Of a stretch of 64,000 nucleotides of DNA, positions 25,627 to 36,800 are shown piece by piece. Position 1 is the first letter of the stretch; the number at the start of each line of letters is the position of its first letter. The stretch is taken from the NCBI GenBank assembly GCA_028274465.1, contig CM051457.1, forward strand, positions 31,159,313 through 31,223,312. The letters are read 5' to 3'. A program made the position numbers and the translations under genes. The notes beneath the pieces are model-generated. The model worked only from the letters and a program-made list of their open reading frames with translations, did not search any database and was not told where the DNA came from. This DNA is from Plantago ovata. Lineage: Eukaryota; Streptophyta; Magnoliopsida; Lamiales; Plantaginaceae.

Positions 25627-26198
25627 TTAGTTTCTGTTGTTGAATTTTTTTTTCGTTAGGACTAAGTGTTTCTAGTATGCTTATAATGAATTTTGCTATG
25701 TTTTTAAGTGTTGTTGGGATTATGAAATTGATTTAAGTGGGGATATTATGATTTTAGATGCTGATATTTGTGTTGCTGTATTTTTAAGAGATCATGTTAT
25801 GCTATGTAAGGTCTTGTGTTATGATTTTTAGGAGATGTAATGTTATGCCACTTTAGTTTTCTTGATGAAAGGATTACGGTGTAGTGTTATGATTTTAAGG
25901 GGTCGTGCTATATTTATAAGGGATATTTATAAGGCATCATATTATGTTATTATTTTAAAGGGTGATATTGTGTTTTTAAATGTGTTGCTGATATTTTACG
26001 TTTTTCTTTTTTTTAGTTGTTGATGCTTTTGACTATAATGAGAGCATATCAAATAAGAGGAAAGATGCCCATGTTGTTGGTATAATTGTTGGTTGTGTAG
26101 CTGCTGGTGTTTCAGATTATGAAGAGTTGAGGACAATTGAATGGAAGCTACATAGTTTGCGAGTTGCGTTAAAAGTCAACAATATTTTGAATAAGTAG
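25242..26198 (+). pseudogene. Left-hand inward-reading spliced frame in the 4.7-kb element
   Basis: Two segments, 25242-25368 and 26017-26198, join by a GTATGT donor and a TTTTTTTTAG acceptor in matching phase to 103 codons. The only interruption is one in-frame TAG at 25332. Visible stretches include DLKHDEEDRKDLFGVPD before the stop, and DAFDYNESISNKRKDA then VGCVAAGVSDYEELRTIEWK after the junction. A separate upstream ATG at 25118 opens a 30-codon frame ending at 25210. I do not recognise the product. The agreement of splice phase and long open second exon suggests a real ancestral gene, now probably decayed. Confidence 0.45.
25588..25625. repeat. (ATT)n microsatellite
   Basis: A run of ATT trinucleotides with one TA slip, inside the intron of the left-hand frame of the 4.7-kb element. 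Confidence 0.9.
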
Positions 26199-26582
26199 GA
26201 TTTGTAATATTGTCCTGGAGAAACTATTTTATTTGGATGTTATTTGAAATAGTTTCTAATTTGAGCAGTTACTTTTGGCCTTTTTGAACAATTAGTTTGT
26301 GTATGTTTTAAAGCAGTGGTTTAATATGAAACTCTTATATGTTCTGGTTATAGTTTTTTACATATGATGTTATGACTTTAAGATACAAGATGTTGCGATT
26401 GTTGGGCAAAGTGTGCATGTTGGATGTTATTTTGGATCGAGTAGTGTGTCAGTGTGTGATGTTAATAGTTAGTCTTTGCTCTTGGATAATTAGTTTGTGT
26501 ATGGTCTTAAGTGGTTTTAACATGCAAGCATTGTATGGTGAAGTTTAGTTTTCTGTCTAATTTCTGAAGTAGTATAGCAAAT

Positions 26583-27195
26583 GTCCATTAAATTCTTAAT
26601 TGATTTCTTAGAAGTACAATAGTGGATACTTAAAACCACAATTGTACATACTTAAAACCACAATAAGGATACTGATAACTACACAAACTGGTTATAAGAG
26701 ATATATGCTACGGTTTTAAGGGTTTGTCATAAGAGTTACTGATGATATATTTTGTCATTCGATATTATACTTCTAAAATCTTTTGTTATACTTTATTTTA
26801 TTTAAGGCGCAACGTAAAATCATGACATCATGCAATAAACTAGTGTAAAATTAAATAGTTCATTCCTGTAAGGAATAAAACATTTAGTCAATTGATGTTT
26901 CTACAATTAGTATTATCAAATCAACAAAATTACAACAACCGTTCTCCATTAAAATCTTAATTTGAGTTTTTAGTACAACAACATAATGGGTACTTAAAAC
27001 CACAACTTGGATACATAAAACCCCAACAAGGGTACTTATAACACACCAACTGCTGTATGAGATATATGAGAACATTCCAACAAGTGTAAAATTGAATGCT
27101 TCAGTATATTCATGTCAGGACTGAAACATTCAGTCAATTGGAGTTTCTAAAACTAGAATTCTCAAAGCAACAAAATTACAACAAGCGTTCATGTG
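26583..27195. repeat. Diverged tandem duplications in the middle of the 4.7-kb element
   Basis: A segment of about 110 bp beginning near 26846 (GTGTAAAATT, then AAAACATT and TCAATTG) recurs near 27083 with roughly 240-bp spacing. Another segment of about 130 bp at 26583 (TCCATTAAATTCTTAATT, then ACTTAAAACCACAA) recurs near 26944. Both are imperfect, so they are older than the 76-bp repeat at the start of the window. Confidence 0.7.
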
Positions 27196-29420
27196 GTGTT
27201 TCTTATGCAAAATGAATCTGGATCTTTGAAATTGGTTTCTCGCGAGTAAACTTGTTCGTGATCTTTGAAGCAACGAAATTGGTGTTTCTGATACTTGAAG
27301 TCATCCTTTGTCATTCCATCTCTCCAGAAAATAGCAGTCGGCCTAGCATCTTCACCTACAGGTAGCGGTGATAAAATTATGGATCTTCGTCCTTTTGTTT
27401 ATGAAAAAAAAAACATTTCTTTAAATTTTTTGTTCATCTACATGCTTAAACCATAATAATACGATCACGTAAAACATACCATGACCAATTAAAATTATAA
27501 CAATATATCTAAAAAAATATACCAATTGACGACATGGAAATAATAACTGATATTACTAAAATCCATAGCATAAAAACTTCAAATTAAAACAACATGCCTT
27601 AATACCATAGTGAGACAACTTATAACCACGTCAGATTTCAATCAGAACAATGTAAAAGGTTCAATTAACATGCTGAAAAGGTGAAATACAATAAAATGTT
27701 GCTAGAATCACAACATGTTTCCAATTACGAACCTATAAATGTGTTTATAAAAGAATAACATAAGAACATAATGTCATAACTAGGAGAGCTTATGACCGTA
27801 TGTACGCTAGAAACTGTAACAATTAGAATATCTTAGAAACTAAAATTAATCATAACAGACGGTATTAAAAGTATACTATGCAGATTAAAAACTAGTATAA
27901 AACAATGTGATTTAATGAAACAATGCAGAAATATACTACACAAACTTAGAACCATGCATAACAACAAGGATTAAAAGTATCCAGGAGCTTACGAAATTGT
28001 TGTTCAGGTTCAATTTCTTCAATTATTTCCACGTCTCAAATTGGATTTCACAAGTATCTGAATTTGAACGTTTGATCAACAAATCGGAACGTAACTCAAT
28101 CGAAAATCAGGAAAATAAAGAAGAATCGTCAAAATACGCAAAAACACACAATAAAACTTTTTAAATACGCCCAAAAAAAGAAGAGAAAATCGTTGTCACG
28201 TCAATGGAAACCATAACACGTTACATTAAAAACCATAACATGGCATTATCAAAAGAAAAAAATGCAGCGATATACTAGACTAATTGAAAATGTTATAACA
28301 ACGTCGATTAAAACCGTAACTTATCATAGCAAAACCATAACATGGCGTTATCCATTGAAAAACAAATAGAGACATACTAGACAAACCAAATATATTATAA
28401 CAACGTCAATTAAAACCATAACACGTCATATTAAAAACCATAGCACGGTGTTATCAAATGAAAATATGCACTAACATACTAGACAAACTAAACATATTAT
28501 AACAATGTCGATTAAACCATAACAAAGAGAGCTTAAGTCCGTAATATGTATTCTAACAATCAGATTACCGTAGAAACTGCAATTAACTATATGTCCATAA
28601 CAACCACTCTTAAAAGTATACTACGTACGCAGATAAAAAACTATAACAGGATATGATTCAATGAGTAAATGCAGCAACATAGTAGATAAATTAAAAACCA
28701 GCAATAACAAGGCTTAATAGTATACTGTACCGATTAAAAACCATACTACTGCGTTATCAAACAAAAAATAATTTGTAAATATAGTAGACAAATTAAAACC
28801 ATCAAGAACATGACTTAAAAATACTATAACAACGGCGATTAAAAGTATACCATAGCGTCTAAGAAACCATAACATGGCGTCATCAAATAAAAATATGCAG
28901 AGACATAATACGTAAACTTGAAACTATAACAGGAAGGCTTAAAAGTACAGCGAAACTTACGAATTTGTTGCTAGGGTTGAATTTCTTCAATAATTTTCAG
29001 ACCTGAGAAGCTTTCTTCTCCAATATCGTCATGAACTGGAAACTATAACCGGAACTAAAGTATTCAGGAACATACGAATCTGCTGTTCCGGTGTAATTTC
29101 CTCAACAATCTCCAGATCGGAGACCATTCCTCCATCATCATCGGTAGTTTCGTGATTTTTGTATTGAACAAGTTGGATCGGGCGGTGAATAGATTGTAAT
29201 CATTGAAAAAGCGAATAGATTAGGACGGTAATCGAGCTAGATCGAGTAAATCATTGATTTCGACATAAAAAATTAGAGTACCGTTCGCATTTTTACCTGA
29301 TTCATGTCCATTGGAGATGATTGGAAGCTTTTCTGACGAAATCCATCGGAAAATAGCGTCCATCGGTGAGTTCAGGAGCTTTTTCCGGCGAGAGGTTTTT
29401 GATCTGGAGAATACACGCAC
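27189..29420 (-). pseudogene. Right-hand inward-reading spliced frame in the 4.7-kb element
   Basis: On the minus strand, 29420-29297 (MRVFSRSKTSRRKK start, ending GHES), 29035-28961 and 27355-27189 join by GT-AG introns in consistent phase (1, 1) to 122 codons. One internal TAG falls in the middle exon. The last exon encodes EDARPTAIFWRDGMTKDD and ends FCIRNTT; its frame stays open for 69 codons in total (27398-27189). The middle exon exists in three versions (see 27993-29150). I recognise no family. The basic N-terminus and acidic middle exon are the only features that can be described. Confidence 0.45.
27990..29150 (-). repeat. Triplicated micro-exon embedded in an expanded intronic minisatellite
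   Basis: Three copies of a short coding block end at 29076, 28961 and 27993, each followed by a GT donor (GTATGT, GTAAGT, GTAAGC). They read LEIVEEITPEQQI, LKIIEEIQP-stop-QQI and VEIIEEIEPEQQF. Copies one and two are 115 bp apart. Between copies two and three lies an array of about 120-bp diverged units, recognisable on the plus strand by AAACCATAACATGGCGTTAT and ACATACTAGACAAA, repeated at least five times across 28200-28930. Confidence 0.65.
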
Positions 29421-29586
29421 TTTTCACGTTCTACTGTGTTTTTTAATTTTTTTCGCTGATTTTTGGACCATATATAGTGGGTCGGTTTTTTTTAATGCCA
29501 CTGAACCGTGCGAAACCGGCTAGTGGTTTTGGTTGGTGGTTTTTGGAATGAAAACCAGGTCTTTCCATTAATATTGGAAAGGCTTG

Positions 29587-30152
29587 ACTTACTATATAAT
29601 TACTCACACGTGCTTAGATTGTTCTTTTTTTCTTCTTTTTTTTTTTTAATTGATAATGTACCAAAATTGGTGGTACAATAAAATAACCTAATTGGACATA
29701 ATGCAATCTAGAGTACCGATGAATTTTACAATTATATATATATTGTAAGTTGCTACCCAATTAAACACCAGCATTATGACGTAGCAATCAAGGAATTCCG
29801 ATGCAATTCGAACAAGTAGATAGCTTCTGATTACCAACCTTGAAGGGCTTAGTTAATAAGGGAGAATGATTGTTAGAAACCGTTCTTTTCGTCTTAACAG
29901 AACTGAACGAAACTGAACATAATTGAACTGGACTGAACATAACTGAATGCACATGAACTGAACTGAACTGAATTTATTTGTAGTATAAAATATTACTAAG
30001 CAAAGATGAACAAAATTGAGTTGAACTTAACTGAATTGAATGAATTTGAACAGAATTGAACTGAACTGAACTGAAATTAATGAGTTTTCATACGAAGAGA
30101 ACATAACCTTAGTAGTTTTCATTATGCATGGTTTAAATGGATAATAAAGTAC
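29587..30152. repeat. Degenerate GAACT-rich low-complexity tract in non-coding DNA
   Basis: From about 29895 to 30085 the motif GAACTGAACT recurs with variants, flanked by non-repetitive AT-rich sequence. Such tracts often sit inside hAT-type MITEs, but I find no clear terminal repeats here. Confidence 0.6.
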
Positions 30153-30395
30153 TTCCTCCATTTTATTATAAACTTTCTATTTGGTCAACGACAGTAATGT
30201 TTGGCCCGTATATTATACCTAAATTATATTGATAAAAAATTTAAAAAATATAAATAATACTATTAAGTTATGAACTTTAATTATATAACTTTAAAAGAAA
30301 AATGCATAGTATAATTTAGGAGTAATGTGAGATCAAATATGAAGGTTGTTCACCGAAAAAAAGTTATTAATGTAACGAAATGGAGAAATTATAAT
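30153..30395. mobile_element. Probable mariner-like MITE
   Basis: The left end TACTTCCTCCATTTTATTAT is matched in inverted form, imperfectly, near 30380-30395 (ATGGAGAAATTATAATAAAG). The size and AT-rich core suit the same MITE class as the copy at 32718. Borders are approximate. Confidence 0.45.
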
Positions 30396-30833
30396 AAAGA
30401 ATTGATGTATGTGAAGAATAAATTTTTTAAATATTCTCTCGACAATACTACAAAGGTGGTAACCACTCATTCCATTTCCACCATCCAATCTTCTCAAAAC
30501 AAACTTTTACAAGTGCATACACTATCACATCCCGTACCTCACAATATTTCCTACTAACACCAAAAATGAAATGGTCATTTGATTAGTTAAACGATCGAGT
30601 TTTGCTAGCATTGCCTCCATGACACACATGTTTCCCCTTTTCAAGTTTGTAATCAAAATCTTATGGAGTATGAAATATTTGAGGTCCACAATTAATGTGC
30701 GTGCACTTTTTGCCGATATTATTGTTGCAATCATATAAGCAAGCATTATAATTGTTGCGCCGAAATATTCAATGCTATAATTATCAGTTTAATGATGCCA
30801 AGTATAATTATTCAATGGGAATTACTTTTCTTA

Positions 30834-31086
30834 TGTATTCCTTTTGTTTTAAAATAAGTTTTAAAATTTTATTTAATTAATTCTTTTATTGGTGAATTTG
30901 ACATCATATTAATTTCAAATTGTATAAAAAAAGTTAAAAAAAAATTATATTATAAAAATATAAACATTATAGTATCATAATATGAAGTTTTAATTATTTT
31001 TATCATATAGTTTGAGAAAAAATTGAGGTGAAACTAATCATCCAAAAAAAAAAGTGTTAAATTTATTTTAGGACTGAAAAAGTACT
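30834..31086. mobile_element. Probable mariner-like MITE
   Basis: About 250 bp with imperfect inverted ends (TATGTATTCCTTTTGTTTTA on the left; GGACTGAAAAAGTACTATTA on the right). Internal blocks near TTGACATCATATTAATTTC and AATTGAGGTGAAACTAATCA correspond to those of the better preserved copy at 32718-32977. Diverged. Confidence 0.5.
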
Positions 31087-32717
31087 ATTATATGGCTTTG
31101 GTTCATCACTACATTATTTGGTAAATTTATCAGTTCAGCACTAAATCCAGTTCGATAAATTTCACGTTTATTTTAAGTTAATAACTTAGGTGATAGCTTA
31201 TTAAGTAACTGATAATTTAATTGATTTTTATAGGATGTTTAGTAAATAAATTAACTGACTTGTTAAATATAAAATGTGAAAACACAACTAACTTATTATT
31301 GTTATTATTTATATTTAATAAGTCACCTGAAGTTATTTATTAAATAAACATGCTTATATATATAAGTTACAAACAATTAGACGTTTATCTATGTGATATA
31401 CTTATTTTAAAAAATATATTTATCAAGCTTATAGTTAGTGTTAAACCACCTACAAATATGGCTATACCACCTTAGCAAACCGACTATTTATCAACTAATT
31501 AATTTATTAAGTACATCCTTAAGGAAGCAAGTAGTTATCAACTATTCAGATACCTAGTCAACTTAAACTAGCTTATGAAATAAATTTACAAAATTATAAA
31601 ATTATTTGGTAAATTAATAAGGGTGACTGATTTCAAAAGCACTTATAAGGTGAATGTTCTACTACTTGTCCCTAATTTTCAGTCAACTTATCAACTATCA
31701 ATCACCTTACGAGTTTGTTTTTCCAGTTATACACTAAGTGCACAAATTATATGAATACATGTAACAACTTTTTCAAGCTAAAATTTATACTACATACAAT
31801 AATTGAAGCGAAAAAAAAACACTGCATGGAGATTCGCCCTCACAAAAAGTGTCTAATAGTTGTCGGCTAGATTGGTCACCAAACCAGTAAACCAGTGAGA
31901 AATCCGCGAAAGAAATACCCTTATCTGGTGTTCAATTTGAGTGGATCATATTTATGATAATAGTAAAAAAAAAAATTCCTTCACTTTTTTATGTTTGAAC
32001 TGCGTATAAACCTTAAATTATTTGTGAATTTGTTATGTGATATTAAATTAATAAAAAATTCAATAACGACAGAAAATTGAGCTTAGGTTTGTTGGGAGTG
32101 GAAGAAACTTGAAGTTTGGCATGATTGGGTGTGGAGAAAATAAGAAAAAACATATCTTCTGATTTACTTACTATATGCACGCGTAGTGATTGATGAATTA
32201 AATTAGCTTTCAACCAGATATCTATCATCGAAATAAGCGAATCTACGTGGTCTGAACTTAATTATAACGGGCCCAGCCCAAGTACTACAAAGCCCAGTTG
32301 GGTACGTGGAAAAGTGACAAATTGGCCAATCAGTAATCCATCAGTGAGATTTTATTTTTTTCTTTTTCTTTTTGGAGTGTTTTCTCCACCACTGTCTAAT
32401 CCAGACCAGAGATTCGTTAGTATCCGACGTGTGTGTTGTGTCCCTTCCAAGTGAGTTGCTGCAATTCTTGTTCATAATCTCAAATACATTTTTGCACCAG
32501 ACATGGAAGAGTGTTTTAAGTTGTGCTAGCTACAGTAAAATACTAAGGGATTAGTAGTGTATGCTACTGTATAGAAACTGAAAAAACTAGTAAGAATATG
32601 GAATTGTCTCCTATGATAAAACATTAAAAAAGATTTAATAAATTGACATTATAATACACTGATTGATTGTATAAAATTCCGCATCTCATATCGGTTAAGA
32701 GAAGATGGGATAAACAG
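31087..32717. other. AT-rich stretch with no supported gene
   Basis: Very AT-rich. Between 31120 and 31710 short words such as TAAGTTAAT, GATAAGTT and their complements recur in both orientations, suggesting an old foldback or hAT-type MITE, but I could not fix its ends. Small frames here are not convincing. Confidence 0.4.
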
Positions 32718-32977
32718 TACTTCCTCCGGAAACTTAATAGTTTTACATTTTGTTTTTGTTGACTTTTTTATGTCCGGTTTGACCTCAAATTAATCATAAT
32801 TGATTACAAAAAAATTAATTTTAAATGTTATATTATACAAATATAAGAAGTATACTTTCGTAATATAATTTTTTAAATTATTTTTTCGCAACGAGTTATT
32901 ATTAATTTGAGGTCAAACCGGACATCGAAAAGTCAACAAAAATAAAGTGTAAAACTAGAAAGTTTCCGGAGGAAGTA
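32718..32977. mobile_element. Mariner/Stowaway-class MITE with long inverted repeats
   Basis: A 260-bp palindromic element. The first 80 or so bases (TACTTCCTCCGGAAACTTAA at the tip, then TGTCCGGTTTGACCTCAAAT) are mirrored at the right end (CCGGAGGAAGTA at 32977). The outermost bases are TA on both sides, as expected for a TA target duplication. The core is AT-rich with no coding capacity. Confidence 0.88.
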
Positions 32978-32984
32978 TATAAGT

Positions 32985-33830
32985 AGACCACCACTCTTAT
33001 ATGATATGTGCTCTTTTTGGTGATTACAAACACATATCTGTGAAGGCTCAAGCCCAAAATGAATAATATCGTACCGTTGAGACGTGTGTGGACCATTCCA
33101 TGCGTAACCGCACCGGACCAAAGGGTCGGGTCTCGGCTCACAAGGTGTCTGGTCGTTACAAAAGGTATTAGACCTGAACCAGCCCAAAACCCGCAAGGGG
33201 TGAACGGTTGGTCGGGACAGGGCCATACTAGGAACTTTAATTTTTAGGGCGCGCAAGAGTGAGGACACAGTGCGCACATTAGAACATGTGAAGTTCTATG
33301 GGGCCCACATCACCCCGAATAGCATTCCAGGAGTTATAACCGCACCGGCTCAAAGGGTTGGGTCGAAGATTAGTGGTTGGGACGTTACAAATGGTATTAG
33401 AGCCATGACCATCCCCAAACCTAGGTAGACCACCACTCTCATATGGTATGAGGCCTCTTCGGTGATTCCAAAAACAAATTTGTGATAACTCAGAGCCAAA
33501 GCGGACAATATCATGTATACTCCACGAGTAACCGCGTCGACCGAAAGGGTCGGGTCTCGGTCCACAAGGGGCTGGATCGTTATAAAATTGTATCAGAGCC
33601 GTAACCATTCCCAAACCTGCAAGGTTGCATATGGTGGTCTCGCGACAACCTACCCCATCAGAGACTCGACAAGGACGTCGAACAATTTAAGGGGTAGAAT
33701 GTAATACCCCACATCCCACACTAGTTAAGATAAGTTGGGTAAAGAGTTTATAAGTAAACTACCACTCTAATATGGTACGGGCATTTTGGGTTACTCCAAC
33801 AACAAATTTGAAAGATGAAACCTTGCATGG
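32985..33830. mobile_element. Rearranged cluster of TRIM (small LTR) elements
   Basis: Two partial long terminal repeats in a row share ACCACTCTTATATGRTATG-, ACAATATC- and AAAGGGTCGGGTCTCGG-type blocks (about 33000-33170 and 33420-33585); a third begins TGTAATACCCCACATCCCAC at 33700 and fades near 33830. Each of the first ends close to a primer-binding site complementary to initiator tRNA-Met, at 33392-33404 (TGGTATTAGAGCC) and 33589-33600 (TGTATCAGAGCC). Between the second site and 33700 there is only about 100 bp and then a purine tract (AAGGGGTAGAA), a polypurine tract abutting the 3' LTR. No protein is encoded, which defines a TRIM. A fainter site (GGTATTAGACC) ends the first copy near 33162. 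Confidence 0.75.
33589..33600 (+). other. Primer-binding site for initiator tRNA-Met
   Basis: TGTATCAGAGCC differs by one base from the usual plant LTR-element primer-binding site TGGTATCAGAGC. It stands between the LTR at about 33420-33585 and a 100-bp internal region ending in a polypurine tract at 33689-33699. Confidence 0.7.
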
Positions 33831-36800
33831 ACACAATTTCTTTTTTAAGTCAAATTACATGAACGAAAACAAATATGACAAAAAACTACTAGCGCCATTA
33901 TAAATTTTACGGCTAAGGCAACATGAGCACACAATCCACACAAGATGACTACTTACTTCTGATGGATCCTTTATGAGATAGAAGCGAGAATTAAAAAAAC
34001 CAATATAGAAACAGACAATTATTCGGATTTATTAAATTTCTAACCCAATTACAATCACGACAAGTAAACTACTATACAGTAATATACATACTCGCTACTA
34101 TCTTCATGACAGTGGTTTAATAAGTCAATTTCTCCTTGATGTAAGGTATAATCAAAGACACAACGAGCACAAACTAGTGATAAACTCACAACTCAATATT
34201 CAACGTGAAAAATAATAAGAGTCTTACATGAGTATTTAAAAAAATTGAAAATACAATCCTATTTCAAAAGACGGCAACTAAAAATGCAGAATCTCTAACC
34301 GTCGGTTGCCCTAGGCGCCTCCAGGGTGAACCGACCGCTTCGAGGAGACTTCTTGGCTGCAAGGGTTGGCCCATAGTCCGAACTCCGAAGTATACAACAC
34401 CTTCTATGTCCACTTCTTCCAAAATGCACACTTTTTATTCAACTAGTACTGCATTCATCGATCTCATAATTAAATACTCCAGTTTTCATAATCTCTAATT
34501 TCTAGTATTACACTATTACCTAGCACAAAATGTGAAGAATAAAGTTTGTTGTACGTTTTGGCGACGTGAGTGCTGATCGCAGCGCACTAGCTTGCTTCTT
34601 TCAACACGCAATTAAAAATGAAAGAAGCCCCTCATATATAATTGTAATATATCACTCACACCTGCCTCGTGCTTGTGCATCACCAAATGGTAGGTCATCA
34701 CTCGATCAATGATAATGATGGGAAGTGAAGGGATATAAATCCACAAGATGTTATTATTGTAAAATCTAAACTATGTATCATATCCAAATCCGCAAGTTAC
34801 CAGGCGTAAAATGAATTGTTAAATTCCTACACTGGCTGAATATATTCGAACTCAATAAATTATTAAATCTGTAACCTACTTAATTAGATTTTTTTAAGCA
34901 GCAAAAAAGAGTTCATTGAGCTCAAAATATCTTTACAAGAGTAAGAGGAGTATACCCCAATCATGATGTTGTATCACAAAAAAAAAAAACAAGTAGGGTC
35001 CAAATAGTCAGTGAAACTAATGGAATACCAAACAGCATGAAATCCAAAGACTCTAGATGTGTTATGATCCTCAGAGAATCTAAAACTAACGTATAGAATG
35101 TATAGCGATGACCCTTCGAACTCCAGGCCAAAACCTGTGATTCGAACCACTAAAATTAGCCCACACTCCCATAGCTCCCAGGGCGATGATGCAACACCAC
35201 AACCCACTCTTCCTTCTCATAGGAGCGACAGTAAAACACCAATCAGTTCCCGTTTGATATAATTAAACCTCGAGCTTAAATGAACAAAAGAAAATAACAA
35301 AGAATCGATCATCATAGTCCAAACATTAGAACCACTCCACTCCTACTTAATTAGATTTGAACCTATTTCCCCTGTAACTTTTCTTGTCCGAAACCAGATC
35401 CATTCCATATCAATTTAAAACCTGACTTGGACCTGTCTTAAGCGTATAACTTCAACGTAATTAATATCAGCTGGTAAAGATCCGGTACCAATTGAGATCA
35501 TGAGAAAATTTTGAGTTATCATAAGGTTTAACAGTAGCAATAAAAGAATACTGTTAGAAATCAAGGAGAAGCGCAAGAATCAGAGAACCAAGCCCAAGTA
35601 CTGTGAAGAAGAGAAACAGAGCCGAGCGGAACGAATTCGTGATGAGAAGATCTTAGCCAGTCTGAGATGTGATGGAGCGTGTAAGAGCAGAACCGAGTGC
35701 GTACAAGTCGCCAAGAAACGCAAGGCGGGAAGGTTTGAATTCCTGGAACAGACGAAAGCAAAGTAGAGGATCTCACTTTCTATACCAAATTAGTACACCT
35801 AGGGTTCTGCAACTCATCATCCTTATCTCATCACAATCCACCTTGTTCTGTAGTGAAATCATGCAAATTGAATGAAGAATTTTAGAGTGAAAAGGACATA
35901 GAGTGAAATATTTCCCCTTTGTAATTTTGATTTTACAGCTAGCTAGGGCAACATATTAGTAGTATATATAGAGCACGAGAGATGCTATGTTCTTTGTAAC
36001 TTGCGCAACCATATTCATCTCAATAAGAATCAAGTTTTCTCCCTATTTTCCATTACTTTTGACAAATAGTGACATATAAGAACATGAATTTACATTGGTT
36101 TGAATATAACTATGTTCATAGGAGTTATTACTTTTTTCTTAATTTTGTAATGCTAGAACAAGTTATAGGAAATAATTCGACCCACTCCAACGACTCACAA
36201 TGACAAGAATCTCACTATTCAAACCCTAACATCTACTCTCAACCCCGAGAACCAAATTACTTTCAATTTTGAGATAGTTGGTTTGGTGGTTGCTTGCTCC
36301 TATATATATGAATCATTACTCTAATCTAATTTTAATCTTCAAAGAATAAATTCACTTTTTTTTCTTCTAATTTGATTAGACTTTTGTTTCCCTTTCCTAA
36401 AATAAGATTAAGTTAATTATAAACTTCCCACAAATTGAATTGATTAGAGTGGAGATTATAGACATGAAAAGCGTATGCCCTAATCTAGTTAAAGTTACAC
36501 CTATGACCTGATTGTGCTAATGGTCGGTCCCATTGGGCTAGTGTCTCTCGGTATATCATACAGATTACAGAGAGTAGTATTACATACTGTCATACACATA
36601 ACTGACTGTAGACTGTAGTCTCATTCTCCCAAACCTCTTTACATTAACAACACTTGTATCTATATAGTATACACCACAAGTCCGAACTAATATCCACCGA
36701 TTAAGAGCTAATGGTGAAATTATCTCAATATTATTTAGTACTCCAGTATGTCTAGTTCAAGGAGTTAGTCATCGAGAGTAATACGTACAAACCCCAATAC

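Larger units (their letters stand above)
24862..29586. mobile_element. 4.7-kb element with inverted ends and convergent internal frames
   Basis: The outer ends match in inverted orientation: GGCCTTTCC...ATATGGAAAGGCCTGGTTTT at 24867-24901 and its counterpart at 29551-29584, with weaker similarity further in. Each end is itself a small palindrome around AATAT. Inside each end is a 5'-UTR-like segment and a short spliced frame reading inward (features 25242-26198 and 27189-29420), separated by AT-rich introns full of related repeats such as AAACCATAACATGGCGTTAT and its complement. The convergent layout recalls MuDR, but no transposase domain is seen and I could not settle a target-site duplication. 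Most likely a non-autonomous DNA transposon carrying captured or lineage-specific genes. Confidence 0.6.
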
